Assembly (NCBI GenBank): GCA_003671075.1
Contig: QWPT01000027.1
Coordinates: forward strand, 1 to 37,353
Length of the DNA: 37,353 bases
From: Planctomycetota bacterium
Lineage (GTDB): Bacteria; Planctomycetota; Phycisphaerae; Phycisphaerales; SM1A02
Reading direction: 5' to 3'
Shown here: piece by piece, positions 24,646 through 32,220 of the stretch
How positions within the stretch are numbered: position 1 is the first letter of the stretch
Layout: each line of letters starts with the position of its first letter
Made by a program: the position numbers and the translations under genes
The notes under the pieces: generated by a model
The model's database searches: none
What the model saw: the letters and a program-made list of their open reading frames with translations, nothing else
Told to the model about the DNA's origin: nothing

Positions 24646-25958
24646 GCGGCAATGTCCTTGTTGACTCGAATGATCCCAATTTGCGCTCGTGGGTTGAGAG
24701 CGCGAACGACCCGCTCGGCGACTTTCCGATTCAGAACCTGCCCTATGGCACTCTCGACGGAAGCCCCGCGGTTCGCATCGGCGACCGCGCGCTTTGTCTG
24801 CGTGACGCGCTCGATGCCGGACTCTTCGTGAAGAAACTTTCCTCGAACGAGGAGTTTCAGATGGCGCTCGATGTTGCGTGGCTCAACGGAATCGCCGAGC
24901 TCGAGCCCGAGCAGCAGACGATGCTTCGGCAGAACATCGCGTACATGTTTGCGGCCGGTTCGCCCGCGCGCTCCAAGGTCGAGCGCCTCCTGTGCGCCGC
25001 GGAGTTGCTCCCCGATGAAATGGCGCAAGACACGCCGTTTGTCGTCGGCGACTACACCGATTTCTACGCGTCGCTGCACCACGCCACCAATGTCGGCTCG
25101 ATGTTTCGTCCGAACAACGCGTTGCTGCCCAACTGGAAGCATGTTCCCATCGGCTACCACGGTCGCGCGAGTTCGATCGTTCCTGATGGAACCGGCATCG
25201 TGCGTCCGAAGGGTCAAACCGTTGCCAACGATGACGGCCCGCCGGTGTTTGGCACGTCGAAGTTGATGGACTACGAACTTGAGGTCGGGTTCTTCGTCGG
25301 CAAGGGCAACGAAATCGGCAGCACGATTCCCGTCACGCAGGCGTGGAATCACATCTTCGGCTTCGTGCTGGTCAACGACTGGTCCGCGCGCGACATCCAG
25401 AAGTGGGAGTACCAACCGCTCGGCCCGTTCCTCGCGAAGAACTTTGCGACGACGGTTTCGCCGTGGGTCGTGACCCGCGAGGCGCTCGAGCCGTTCCGAG
25501 TGCCGGGCCCCGCGCGTTCGGCCGACGATCCGCGTCCGTTGCCTTACCTCGACGATCCAAACGGCTGCAACCTCGACATCACGCTCGAGGTCTTCATCTC
25601 CAGCGCTCGGATGCGTCAGCAAAGCATGGCGCGCACGCTGGTTTCACGCGGCTCGTTCAAGGACATGTTCTGGACGCCGGCGCAGTTGCTGGCCCATCAC
25701 GCGTCCAACGGCTGCAACATGCAGATCGGTGACCTGCTTGCTTCGGGAACGGTGTCGGGACCGACCAAGGAATCGCGCGGATGCCTACTCGAGCGCACTT
25801 GGCGCGGCGCCGAGCCGATCATGCTCGGCGATGGCACCGAGCGAAAGTTCCTGCAGGATGGCGACGAGGTGGTGATGCGCGGCTACTGCGAGAAGCCAGG
25901 TCATCCGCGCATCGGCTTCGGCGAATGCCGAGGAATCGTGCTGCCGGCGCGCCCGTGA
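24642..25958 (+). CDS. fahA: Fumarylacetoacetase
   Basis: FahA hydrolyses fumarylacetoacetate to fumarate and acetoacetate, the last step of tyrosine/homogentisate breakdown. The 438-residue length fits the family (about 420). The N-terminal domain contains SWVESANDPLGDFPIQNLPYG. The catalytic domain has Asp140 (YTDFY), His147 (HHATNVG), Glu212 and Glu214 (YELEVGFFVG) and Asp246 (VNDWSARDIQKWEY), matching the metal and catalytic residues of the mammalian enzyme. SGTVSGPTKESRGCLLE is also conserved. ATG 24642 overlaps the preceding stop and has a GAGGAGG Shine-Dalgarno 8 nt upstream. Maleylacetoacetate isomerase is not in the window. Confidence 0.96.
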   Translation: MSGNVLVDSNDPNLRSWVESANDPLGDFPIQNLPYGTLDGSPAVRIGDRALCLRDALDAGLFVKKLSSNEEFQMALDVAWLNGIAELEPEQQTMLRQNIAYMFAAGSPARSKVERLLCAAELLPDEMAQDTPFVVGDYTDFYASLHHATNVGSMFRPNNALLPNWKHVPIGYHGRASSIVPDGTGIVRPKGQTVANDDGPPVFGTSKLMDYELEVGFFVGKGNEIGSTIPVTQAWNHIFGFVLVNDWSARDIQKWEYQPLGPFLAKNFATTVSPWVVTREALEPFRVPGPARSADDPRPLPYLDDPNGCNLDITLEVFISSARMRQQSMARTLVSRGSFKDMFWTPAQLLAHHASNGCNMQIGDLLASGTVSGPTKESRGCLLERTWRGAEPIMLGDGTERKFLQDGDEVVMRGYCEKPGHPRIGFGECRGIVLPARP

Positions 25959-26040
25959 TTCTCGCGCGATTCTCGCGTGATCCTCGCGTGATCCTCGCAT
26001 GATCCTCGCATGATCCTCGCATGATCCTCGCATGATCCTT
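25955..26040 (+). repeat. 11-bp tandem array between convergent genes
   Basis: Seven full units and one partial unit of 11 bp (GTGATTCTCGC changing to GTGATCCTCGC and then ATGATCCTCGC) fill the whole gap between the fahA stop and the DUF192 stop. The last four units are nearly identical, while the first are diverged, suggesting growth from the right side. Confidence 0.93.
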
Positions 26041-26590
26041 ATTTGGCGCGCTTGTCGAGCGCAGCCCAGTCGATGTCGACCTTCTGCCCGAGTGCCGGCT
26101 TCGCCTTGGCGATCGATCCGGCGGGTAGCTCGATCACATACTTCGCGCGACGATTGGAACCATAGCGCGTCAGGCCCATTTCGTAGACGGTGAGCGATTG
26201 CGACTTCAGTCGCAGCGGCTGCTTCTTCGCTTCGTAGGTAGCCGAAATCTTGCCACTTTCATCGACAAACACCATGTCCATGTCCACCAAGCAGTCCTTC
26301 ATCCAGAACGACAGCAAGGACGAAGTTGGATGCACGAAGATCATCGCGGTGCCCGCAGGAAACTCCTCGCGTGCGCCCAGGCCAGTCCTGCGCGATGTGT
26401 CGTTGAGGCAAAGTTCGCAGTCCCACTCTTGATCGAAGAACTTGAACTTCTCGCGGGGAAGATTGGTTTGCGCCTTGCAGTGCAAGACGGTTTCAGCTTT
26501 GGGCGCAGGAGTCGGAGCTACCGGCGGATCGCCCGCAGCGAAGGTGAAGGCAGCGCAAGCGAGGAGGATGAGGCGAGGGATGGTCACCAT
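26039..26590 (-). CDS. Exported DUF192 protein
   Basis: DUF192 proteins are small, usually exported proteins of unknown function. This one has 183 residues with a signal peptide (MVTIPRLILLACAAFTFAAG). The domain core is seen in FPAGTAMIFVHPTSSLLSFWMKDCLVDMDMVFVD, with the hallmark WMK-x(2-3)-(L/V)-x-(L/M)-D pattern. It also has GLTRYGSNRRAKYVIELPAGS near the end. Two Cys residues (DCELC) may bind metal or form a disulfide. The start ATG at 26590 overlaps the end of the homogentisate dioxygenase gene by 7 nt, so the two are coupled. A functional link to homogentisate breakdown is not otherwise supported. Confidence 0.85.
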   Translation of the reverse strand: MVTIPRLILLACAAFTFAAGDPPVAPTPAPKAETVLHCKAQTNLPREKFKFFDQEWDCELCLNDTSRRTGLGAREEFPAGTAMIFVHPTSSLLSFWMKDCLVDMDMVFVDESGKISATYEAKKQPLRLKSQSLTVYEMGLTRYGSNRRAKYVIELPAGSIAKAKPALGQKVDIDWAALDKRAK

Positions 26591-27927
26591 GTGTTTGCCG
26601 ACTTTTTCGCAGGCGATTTCGTTGAGGCGGCCTTCTTGACGGCGGCGCCCGTCTTTGCGCCCGTCTTTGCGCCGATCTTCTTCGCGCCGATCTTCTTCGC
26701 ATCCGCAGGCGCGGGCGCCGCATCGCTCGAATCCCAGCCTGATTCCCAACTGCGTGGATAGCTGAGATCGTCCAACCCTAGCGCCGCTTGCGTTGGATAC
26801 AGCGGAGCGAAGGTGTCGCACATCACCGCGAGCTCGTTGGTGTGCGTTGCACCGATGGTGGCCTCGGGTGTGCCCGGGTGTGGACCGTGGGGAATGCCCT
26901 GCGGATGCAGCGAAAGCGAACCGACTTCGATTCCCTTGCGCGCCTTGTAGTTGCCCTCGACATAGTAGAGGACCTCGTCGGAATCGAGGTTGGAGTGGTT
27001 GTAGGGAACCACGATCGCCAGCGGATGAAAATCGAGCGGGCGCGGGCAGAACGAACAGATGACGAAGTTGTGCGCCTCGAAGGTCTGATGCGTTGGCGGC
27101 GGCATGTGGTGCTTGCCAACGATTGGGCTGAAATCGTCGATGTTGAAGCAGTACGGGTAGTAGCAACCGTCCCAGCCGACAACATCAAGCGGGTGGTAGT
27201 TGTACATGTACGAGTGCACCTGATCGCGGCTCTTGATGCGCACTTCGAACGAGCCCTTCTTGTCGAAAGTCATCGGCATTTCAGGCAATCGCAGGTCGCG
27301 CTCGCAGTAGGGTGCGTGCTCGAGGAACTGCGCGGTCTTCTTCGACATGTAGCGCGGCGGCGGCAGGATGTGCGATCCGTTCACGCTCTCTATGAGGAGG
27401 AAGCGTGGCTGCTGCTCAGGTTCTTTGCTTCCCTTTGCGGGCTTGTCGAACACGAACTGGTAGATCGTGCCCTTCGGGATCACGATGTAATCCTTGGGCC
27501 CGAACTTCAGCGCGCCGAACATGGTGAACACCGTGCCCGAACCAAAATGAATGAAGAAACACTCGTCAGCGCAAGCGTTTTTGAAGTGATACTTCATCGG
27601 CTCCGCAGGAACGCACACGCTGATCTCAACATCGTTGTTGCCGAACAGCACGGTGCGCCCAGTGACTGGATCGCCCTTGGCCGGCATGGGCAAACTCTTT
27701 ACATGGCGCATGCGCATCGTCTCGCGCTCGACATACTCAACCTTGGTCGGGTAGAGCGACTTCCAACCGATGACCTGGGTTGGCGGATTGATGTGGTAGA
27801 GCGTCGAGGTGGGACCAGTGAAGCCCTCGGTGCCGAAGACCTCTTCCGCATACAACTTTCCGTCGGGTCGACGAAACTGAATGTGGCGCTTGGAGGGGAT
27901 GTTGCCGAGCTTGGTGTAGTAGGGCAT
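26584..27927 (-). CDS. hmgA: Homogentisate 1,2-dioxygenase
   Basis: HGD opens the ring of homogentisate to maleylacetoacetate using Fe(II). The 447-residue protein has the cupin-type core with VVGKHHMPPPTHQTFEAHNFVICSF and the metal ligands inferred as His311 (VPYNHSN), Glu318 and His347 (GIPHGP). It ends unusually: after the conserved part (to about residue 400) comes a 44-residue Lys/Ala tail (KKIGAKKIGAKTGAKTG and a KKAA/AKKS end) made of repeated 12- and 15-bp units. The start ATG at 27927 has AGGA 8 nt upstream and a TACACT box at 27954-27949. It is first of a two-gene operon with the DUF192 gene and convergent with fahA. Confidence 0.95.
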   Translation of the reverse strand: MPYYTKLGNIPSKRHIQFRRPDGKLYAEEVFGTEGFTGPTSTLYHINPPTQVIGWKSLYPTKVEYVERETMRMRHVKSLPMPAKGDPVTGRTVLFGNNDVEISVCVPAEPMKYHFKNACADECFFIHFGSGTVFTMFGALKFGPKDYIVIPKGTIYQFVFDKPAKGSKEPEQQPRFLLIESVNGSHILPPPRYMSKKTAQFLEHAPYCERDLRLPEMPMTFDKKGSFEVRIKSRDQVHSYMYNYHPLDVVGWDGCYYPYCFNIDDFSPIVGKHHMPPPTHQTFEAHNFVICSFCPRPLDFHPLAIVVPYNHSNLDSDEVLYYVEGNYKARKGIEVGSLSLHPQGIPHGPHPGTPEATIGATHTNELAVMCDTFAPLYPTQAALGLDDLSYPRSWESGWDSSDAAPAPADAKKIGAKKIGAKTGAKTGAAVKKAASTKSPAKKSANTW

Positions 27928-27948
27928 TGGTGGAATCCTGAGTCGCCG

Positions 27949-27954
27949 AGTGTA
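27949..27954 (-). promoter_or_regulatory. TACACT -10-like box before hmgA
   Basis: On the minus strand TACACT lies 21 nt upstream of the ATG and is preceded by AG, as in the imuA promoter (AGTACACT). The -35 region is not convincing. Confidence 0.4.
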
Positions 27955-27990
27955 CTGCGCTCGACCGCTGAAATCACGCGGGTAACGCCT

Positions 27991-30900
27991 CTACTTCACC
28001 GCCTTGCGCGGAGCGGCGGGAACGGGCGGAACTTCGGACGGTTCGGCTTTGATACGTTCCTGCAGGTGCGCGATTGCGGCTTCGAGTTGTGCGTCTTCGC
28101 CCTGAAAAGTCGCGTAGGGAAGATTGTCGACAACGATGTCGGGTTCAACGCCGTGGCCTTCAATCAGCCAGGCGCCGCTGGCGTCGAACACGCCGTTTTC
28201 ACCCGCGGTCGCGATGCCGCCATCGGCAAGAGTGTTGCTCGAACTCAGCCAGATTTCGCCGCCCCAGGTTCGGGTGCCGATGATCATTCCCAATCCAAGT
28301 CGGCGAAATCCATCACTAAACGCTTCGCCATCGGAAGCGGTGTCCGCGTCGCACAGCACCACCATGTGTCCACGAAACGCGTATTGCATGTTCCAACTTG
28401 GCGAACGCCCAACCGGTTGACTCCAGTACATCCACGCCTTGCGCATGAGTCGACTGAGAATCCAACTGTCGATGTTGCCGCCCCTGTTGTTGCGAACATC
28501 GATGATGAGCGCCTTGCGATTGAAGACTGGGTAGAAATCGCGGGCAAAGTCGCTGAAGTCGCTGTTCACCATCGAGCGCAGGTGGAGGTAGCCGATGTCG
28601 TTCGCGCTTGCGGTTTCAACGCGGGCGCGGCGCGCAATCTCCCAACTTCGGTAGCGCAGCGTTGCATCGGCGCGTGCGGAAAGCGGTCGCGCGATCACAT
28701 CGCGAGCAACGGATCCGCCCTTTGCCATCACGCTCAGCAGCGTTTGCCTCTGCGCTTTGTTGCGCAGCAGCATGGACGGATGCGCCACCGAAAGCGTCGG
28801 CGTGCCGTCGATGGCGCGAATGACATCGCCAACCTCCACACGCACCGTCGGCTCCGTCAGCGGCGAACGCATGGTCGGCTCGTCGGGATCGCTTGCAGGA
28901 ATCGCCGAAACTCGCCAACCACCAGCGGCTTCGTCGCGAACGAGATCGGCGCCGAGAGTTGCGATTGCAATCTTGTCGGTGCCATCACGCAGATCGCCGC
29001 CGTAGACAAAGTGGTGAAGCGCCGAGAGCTCGCCAGTCATTTCCTGAAAGACATCGGAGAGCTCTTCGCGACTGCGCACGCGGTCGATCCACGGTCCGTA
29101 CTTCGTGCGCACCGCGGCCCAATCGGCGCCGTGCATATTGCGGTCGTAGAAGTAATCGCGCAGCAAGCGCCACGCGTCAACCATCATCTCGCGCCACTCC
29201 TCGCGCGGAGTGATCGCTAGCGCAATGGCGCTCATATCGAGGGGCTTATCGAGCTCGGCTTTTTCCGGCTTCGCATCGACGATGTGCCAGCTCGCGGGAG
29301 ATTCGCCTGCCTTCGCCGGCGGCTTCTGTAGAAGCAAATGCTTGCGATCGGCTGACATGCCTGCGATTCGAACGCCCGTTGCGATTTCCTTCGGCTCTGG
29401 TTTTTCGCTGCCAATCGCTAACGCGAGAACCGTGCCCGCTTTGGCCGAATCGTCGTCGTCATCGGTCGGCGTGATCGCGTCGAAGCTCGACCAGAAGATC
29501 GCGCTCTCGGTGACCAACAGCGGGCCGTCGCCGAAGTTGGTGGCCTTGATGGGAAGTTGCTCGATGCGCGCGCTGAGGCCGTCGATGTCGATGACGACCT
29601 TGCTTGCGGGCGCGACTTGAACACCAGCTTTTTCAGTGGTTTGTGTCGCGCTCTCTTCTGTCGCCTTCTCTTTCTCCGCTGCTTTCACACTCGGGTGCAA
29701 TTCGTCTTGCGGTTGAAACGGCGATCGGGCATCGGCCTTCAGCGCGAGTTGGTAGATGCGGCCAGTTTCGGCGAAGAATGGCTCGGGCGCGCGCGGGCCC
29801 CACGGGCTGCTCGTCGAGGATTCGAAGGTGCGGTCGGAGAGGAAGTAGAGAAACTTTCCGTCGACGCTCCACTGCGGTTTGTAGCTGTCGTAACGATCGG
29901 TCGAAGCCGCGATGGGTGCGCCGCCGGTGATCGGCCACAGCCGCACCACCTGGTTCATATTGGCTGCGGGCGAGCTGTACGCGAGCCACTTGCTGTCGTG
30001 CGACCAGGCGAGACCGGTCGGCTGTTCGACGGTGTTTTCCTCGACCAGCGTGTTCACGCCCGTTGCCAGTTCGAGTACCCAAACCCGCAGTCGTTTGTCG
30101 GTGTGCGCGATGCGAGTGCCATCGGGCGACGCCACCGCCAACCAACGCACCGTCTGGCCATCGTTGGTCTTGCGCTCGGCCGCGCCCACGCCGTTGGCGG
30201 GAAGAGTCGCGATTTCGAGTTCGCCGGATTCATCGGAAATCACAGCGATTTTTGCGCCATCGGGCATGAAATCCGCCGAGCGGTAGCGGATGCCGCTGCG
30301 CCGATCGGCGTCGACGGTGCGACCTTGCTTGGCGGGCACAACAAACACGCGACCACGAATGGTGAAGACCACGCGGTCGCCGTCGGGCGAGATCGCCGCC
30401 GAACTCACTTGCGCAGCGGGATCGCTGATCCAACGCTCGCGCATCTGATCGAAATCGGATGCGAGATGGATGTCGATTTTGCTGTCGGTTGCGCGGAGTA
30501 GATCGTGGATCCACAGATCGGGCCCGAGCTGATAGACAACGCGGTCGCCGTCGATGGACGCGTTGGCGATGTCGAAGTCACGGTGATGAGTGTGCTGCTT
30601 GAGGTCGGTCGCGTCGCGGTTCATCGACCACAGATTCATGCGGCCGCTGCGATCACTGATGAACGCAACGCGGTCGTGCCAAGCAAGTGGCCGACGACTC
30701 GTGCCGGCGTAATCGGCGGTGAGCGGCTTGGCCTCAAGAGTCTGCGCGTCAGGAATCGGCAGCGTAAAACTCCACAACTGCTGCGCAGTACCGCCGGTGT
30801 AACGATCGGTGTGGCTGCCTTGAAAGGCAAGCCGAGTGAAGACGATGGATGATTCACCGAAGAACGCAGCCTCGGCACACTGCGCGAGCGGAATCGGACC

Positions 30901-31353
30901 GCGCGCGTCAGTCTTGAGATCGTGACGCCAGAGTCGAGTGGAGGGAAGGTCCGTGCCCGCTTTGGTCGCGTAGAGAAGAATGCCCGAAGGAGTCCAGCCC
31001 GTCGTGCCAACGCGCGCGGCGTCCCAGGTGCGGCGCACGGGAAGGCCGCCGTCGATGGGCATGGTGTAGACCTCGCGCGGGCCTTCGTAGGAAGCGGTAA
31101 ACGCAAGCGTCGTGCCATCGGGCGAGATCGAAGGGTCGCGCTCCTCGCCGGCGTGAGTCGTGATGCGCGCAGCCAATCCGCCCTTGGCATCAACGCGCCA
31201 AAGATCGCCTTCCGCGACAAAGACCACACTGTCGCCATGCAGCGCGGGCATGCGGTAGTAACCAAGCGTCGAGTCGCTGGCGCAGGCGAGCGCGGCACAA
31301 GCGAGTGGACAGGCGCTCACAATACGTGCGATAAAGAGGCTTCTGGCGATCAT
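27991..31353 (-). CDS. Tricorn-like protease (beta-propellers, PDZ, S41 peptidase), exported
   Basis: This 1120-residue protein starts with a signal peptide (MIARSLFIARIVSACPLACAALACA), so it acts outside the cytoplasm, unlike archaeal tricorn. TolB/WD40-like repeats (DPSISPDGTTLAFTAS and similar) form an N-terminal propeller and a second one. Next come the tricorn C1 core (about 745-820), a PDZ domain (VGDVIRAIDGTPT) and the S41 catalytic part (LIIDVRNNRGGNIDSW). The nucleophile should be Ser1007 (TASDGEAFSDGF). The usual Ser-His of tricorn reads His780-His781 (LHHFVYGG), with His781 as likely catalytic His. IEGHGVEPDI near the end holds the Glu region. The start 31353 is taken for the signal peptide; TACGCT lies 6 nt upstream. 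It is divergent from the pseudouridine synthase gene. Confidence 0.92.
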   Translation of the reverse strand: MIARSLFIARIVSACPLACAALACASDSTLGYYRMPALHGDSVVFVAEGDLWRVDAKGGLAARITTHAGEERDPSISPDGTTLAFTASYEGPREVYTMPIDGGLPVRRTWDAARVGTTGWTPSGILLYATKAGTDLPSTRLWRHDLKTDARGPIPLAQCAEAAFFGESSIVFTRLAFQGSHTDRYTGGTAQQLWSFTLPIPDAQTLEAKPLTADYAGTSRRPLAWHDRVAFISDRSGRMNLWSMNRDATDLKQHTHHRDFDIANASIDGDRVVYQLGPDLWIHDLLRATDSKIDIHLASDFDQMRERWISDPAAQVSSAAISPDGDRVVFTIRGRVFVVPAKQGRTVDADRRSGIRYRSADFMPDGAKIAVISDESGELEIATLPANGVGAAERKTNDGQTVRWLAVASPDGTRIAHTDKRLRVWVLELATGVNTLVEENTVEQPTGLAWSHDSKWLAYSSPAANMNQVVRLWPITGGAPIAASTDRYDSYKPQWSVDGKFLYFLSDRTFESSTSSPWGPRAPEPFFAETGRIYQLALKADARSPFQPQDELHPSVKAAEKEKATEESATQTTEKAGVQVAPASKVVIDIDGLSARIEQLPIKATNFGDGPLLVTESAIFWSSFDAITPTDDDDDSAKAGTVLALAIGSEKPEPKEIATGVRIAGMSADRKHLLLQKPPAKAGESPASWHIVDAKPEKAELDKPLDMSAIALAITPREEWREMMVDAWRLLRDYFYDRNMHGADWAAVRTKYGPWIDRVRSREELSDVFQEMTGELSALHHFVYGGDLRDGTDKIAIATLGADLVRDEAAGGWRVSAIPASDPDEPTMRSPLTEPTVRVEVGDVIRAIDGTPTLSVAHPSMLLRNKAQRQTLLSVMAKGGSVARDVIARPLSARADATLRYRSWEIARRARVETASANDIGYLHLRSMVNSDFSDFARDFYPVFNRKALIIDVRNNRGGNIDSWILSRLMRKAWMYWSQPVGRSPSWNMQYAFRGHMVVLCDADTASDGEAFSDGFRRLGLGMIIGTRTWGGEIWLSSSNTLADGGIATAGENGVFDASGAWLIEGHGVEPDIVVDNLPYATFQGEDAQLEAAIAHLQERIKAEPSEVPPVPAAPRKAVK

Positions 31354-31359
31354 CGACGC

Positions 31360-31365
31360 AGCGTA
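31360..31365 (-). promoter_or_regulatory. TACGCT -10-like box before the tricorn-like protease gene
   Basis: TACGCT lies 6 nt before the ATG at 31353 on the minus strand, without a Shine-Dalgarno. The 11-bp repeat array begins 4 nt farther upstream, so the array would cover the -35 region. Confidence 0.4.
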
Positions 31366-31369
31366 CTGC

Positions 31370-31413
31370 GGCGGGCATGCGGCGGGCATGCGACGGGCAC
31401 GCGACGGGCATCT
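31370..31413 (+). repeat. Four 11-bp tandem repeats in a divergent promoter region
   Basis: Four units, GGCGGGCATGC twice and then GACGGGCACGC and GACGGGCATCT, lie between the divergent protease and pseudouridine synthase genes. They occupy the place where regulatory elements for both would be expected. Confidence 0.88.
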
Positions 31414-31435
31414 CAACTGAATCCGCCATGTCGGG

Positions 31436-31441
31436 TACAGT
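31436..31441 (+). promoter_or_regulatory. TACAGT -10-like box before the pseudouridine synthase gene
   Basis: TACAGT is 12 nt upstream of the ATG at 31454. No Shine-Dalgarno is visible, so the leader would be only a few nucleotides long. Confidence 0.35.
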
Positions 31442-31453
31442 CGCCCATCCACC

Positions 31454-32113
31454 ATGAACACCCAAGACCCGACCACAGCGATCACCATTCTGCACGAAGC
31501 CGCGACCTGGTTCGTGTTGGCCAAGCCGGCTGGGATTCACTCGGTTCGTCAAGATGGAAGCGACGGTCCGTCGGTTGAGGCGTGGCTTGCCCAATCGCGT
31601 CCCGAGCTGGCAAATCTCGATGAATGCGGTCTTGCTCATCGAATCGACTTTGACACCAGCGGCTGCCTGATCATCGCCAAGGACGCCGCCACCCGCGAGC
31701 GGTTGCGCGATGCGTTTACGGGCCATCGCGGAGAGATTCGCAAGACTTATCTGGCCCGCGTCGAGGGCCTCTACGACAATCGGGTGATGGCGGGAACCTT
31801 CACCCTTAGCTTCGCCAGTCGGCACAAGGGCAGCGCGAAGGCCTCGGTTCACACTCGCGGCGAGCCTGAGACCATCGGTCGTTGCCGTTGGCGCGTGCGT
31901 TCGGTGCGCGACGACACCACGCTGATCGAGGTCGACCTGCTCGGCCCGGGCCGGCGCCATCAGATCCGCGCTGGATTTGCCTACGAAGGCCACCCTCTCG
32001 TCGGCGACACGCTTTACGGCGCGCAGGAAGCGGCCTCCGGACTCGGGCTCCATGCCTGGCGGGTCGAGATCGATGGCGTGGTGGTCGAGTGCCCGATCCC
32101 GGCGTGGGCGTGA
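31454..32113 (+). CDS. RluA-family pseudouridine synthase
   Basis: The enzyme isomerises specific uridines in rRNA or tRNA. The 219-residue protein carries the family signature LAHRIDFDTSGCLIIAKDA, with Asp65 as the catalytic residue. It also has VLAKPAGIHSV near the start, IRKTYLARVEG, and RRHQIRAGFAYEGHPLVGDTLYG, which are all conserved RluA-family blocks. There is no N-terminal S4 RNA-binding domain, so it is the short form. The target base cannot be told from sequence. Confidence 0.92.
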   Translation: MNTQDPTTAITILHEAATWFVLAKPAGIHSVRQDGSDGPSVEAWLAQSRPELANLDECGLAHRIDFDTSGCLIIAKDAATRERLRDAFTGHRGEIRKTYLARVEGLYDNRVMAGTFTLSFASRHKGSAKASVHTRGEPETIGRCRWRVRSVRDDTTLIEVDLLGPGRRHQIRAGFAYEGHPLVGDTLYGAQEAASGLGLHAWRVEIDGVVVECPIPAWA

Positions 32114-32173
32114 TGAGATGGGCCTCACGCGAGTATTTTTCACGGGTAAGGCGTGCGATCGCGCGGTTCAGAG

Positions 32174-32201
32174 TTGTAAATGGGCTCAATGGTCGTAGGC
32201 T
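32174..32201 (+). promoter_or_regulatory. Candidate promoter of the FG-GAP protein gene
   Basis: TTGTAA (32174-32179), a 16-bp spacer and TAGGCT (32196-32201) precede the gene. A Shine-Dalgarno AGGAG (32210-32214) lies 6 nt before the ATG. Confidence 0.4.
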
Positions 32202-32220
32202 GACTCGTCAGGAGAATGCG

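Noticed and set aside
26788-29220. Plus-strand open frame of 810 codons
   Set aside because: It runs antisense through hmgA and the tricorn-like protease gene, both of which have recognisable products, and its own translation resembles nothing.
29557-30501. Plus-strand open frame of 314 codons
   Set aside because: It is a shadow of the second propeller of the tricorn-like protease; composition and lack of motifs argue against a gene.
31882-32220. Upstream extension of the FG-GAP protein
   Set aside because: It overlaps the pseudouridine synthase gene in another frame. The ATG at 32221 has a good Shine-Dalgarno.
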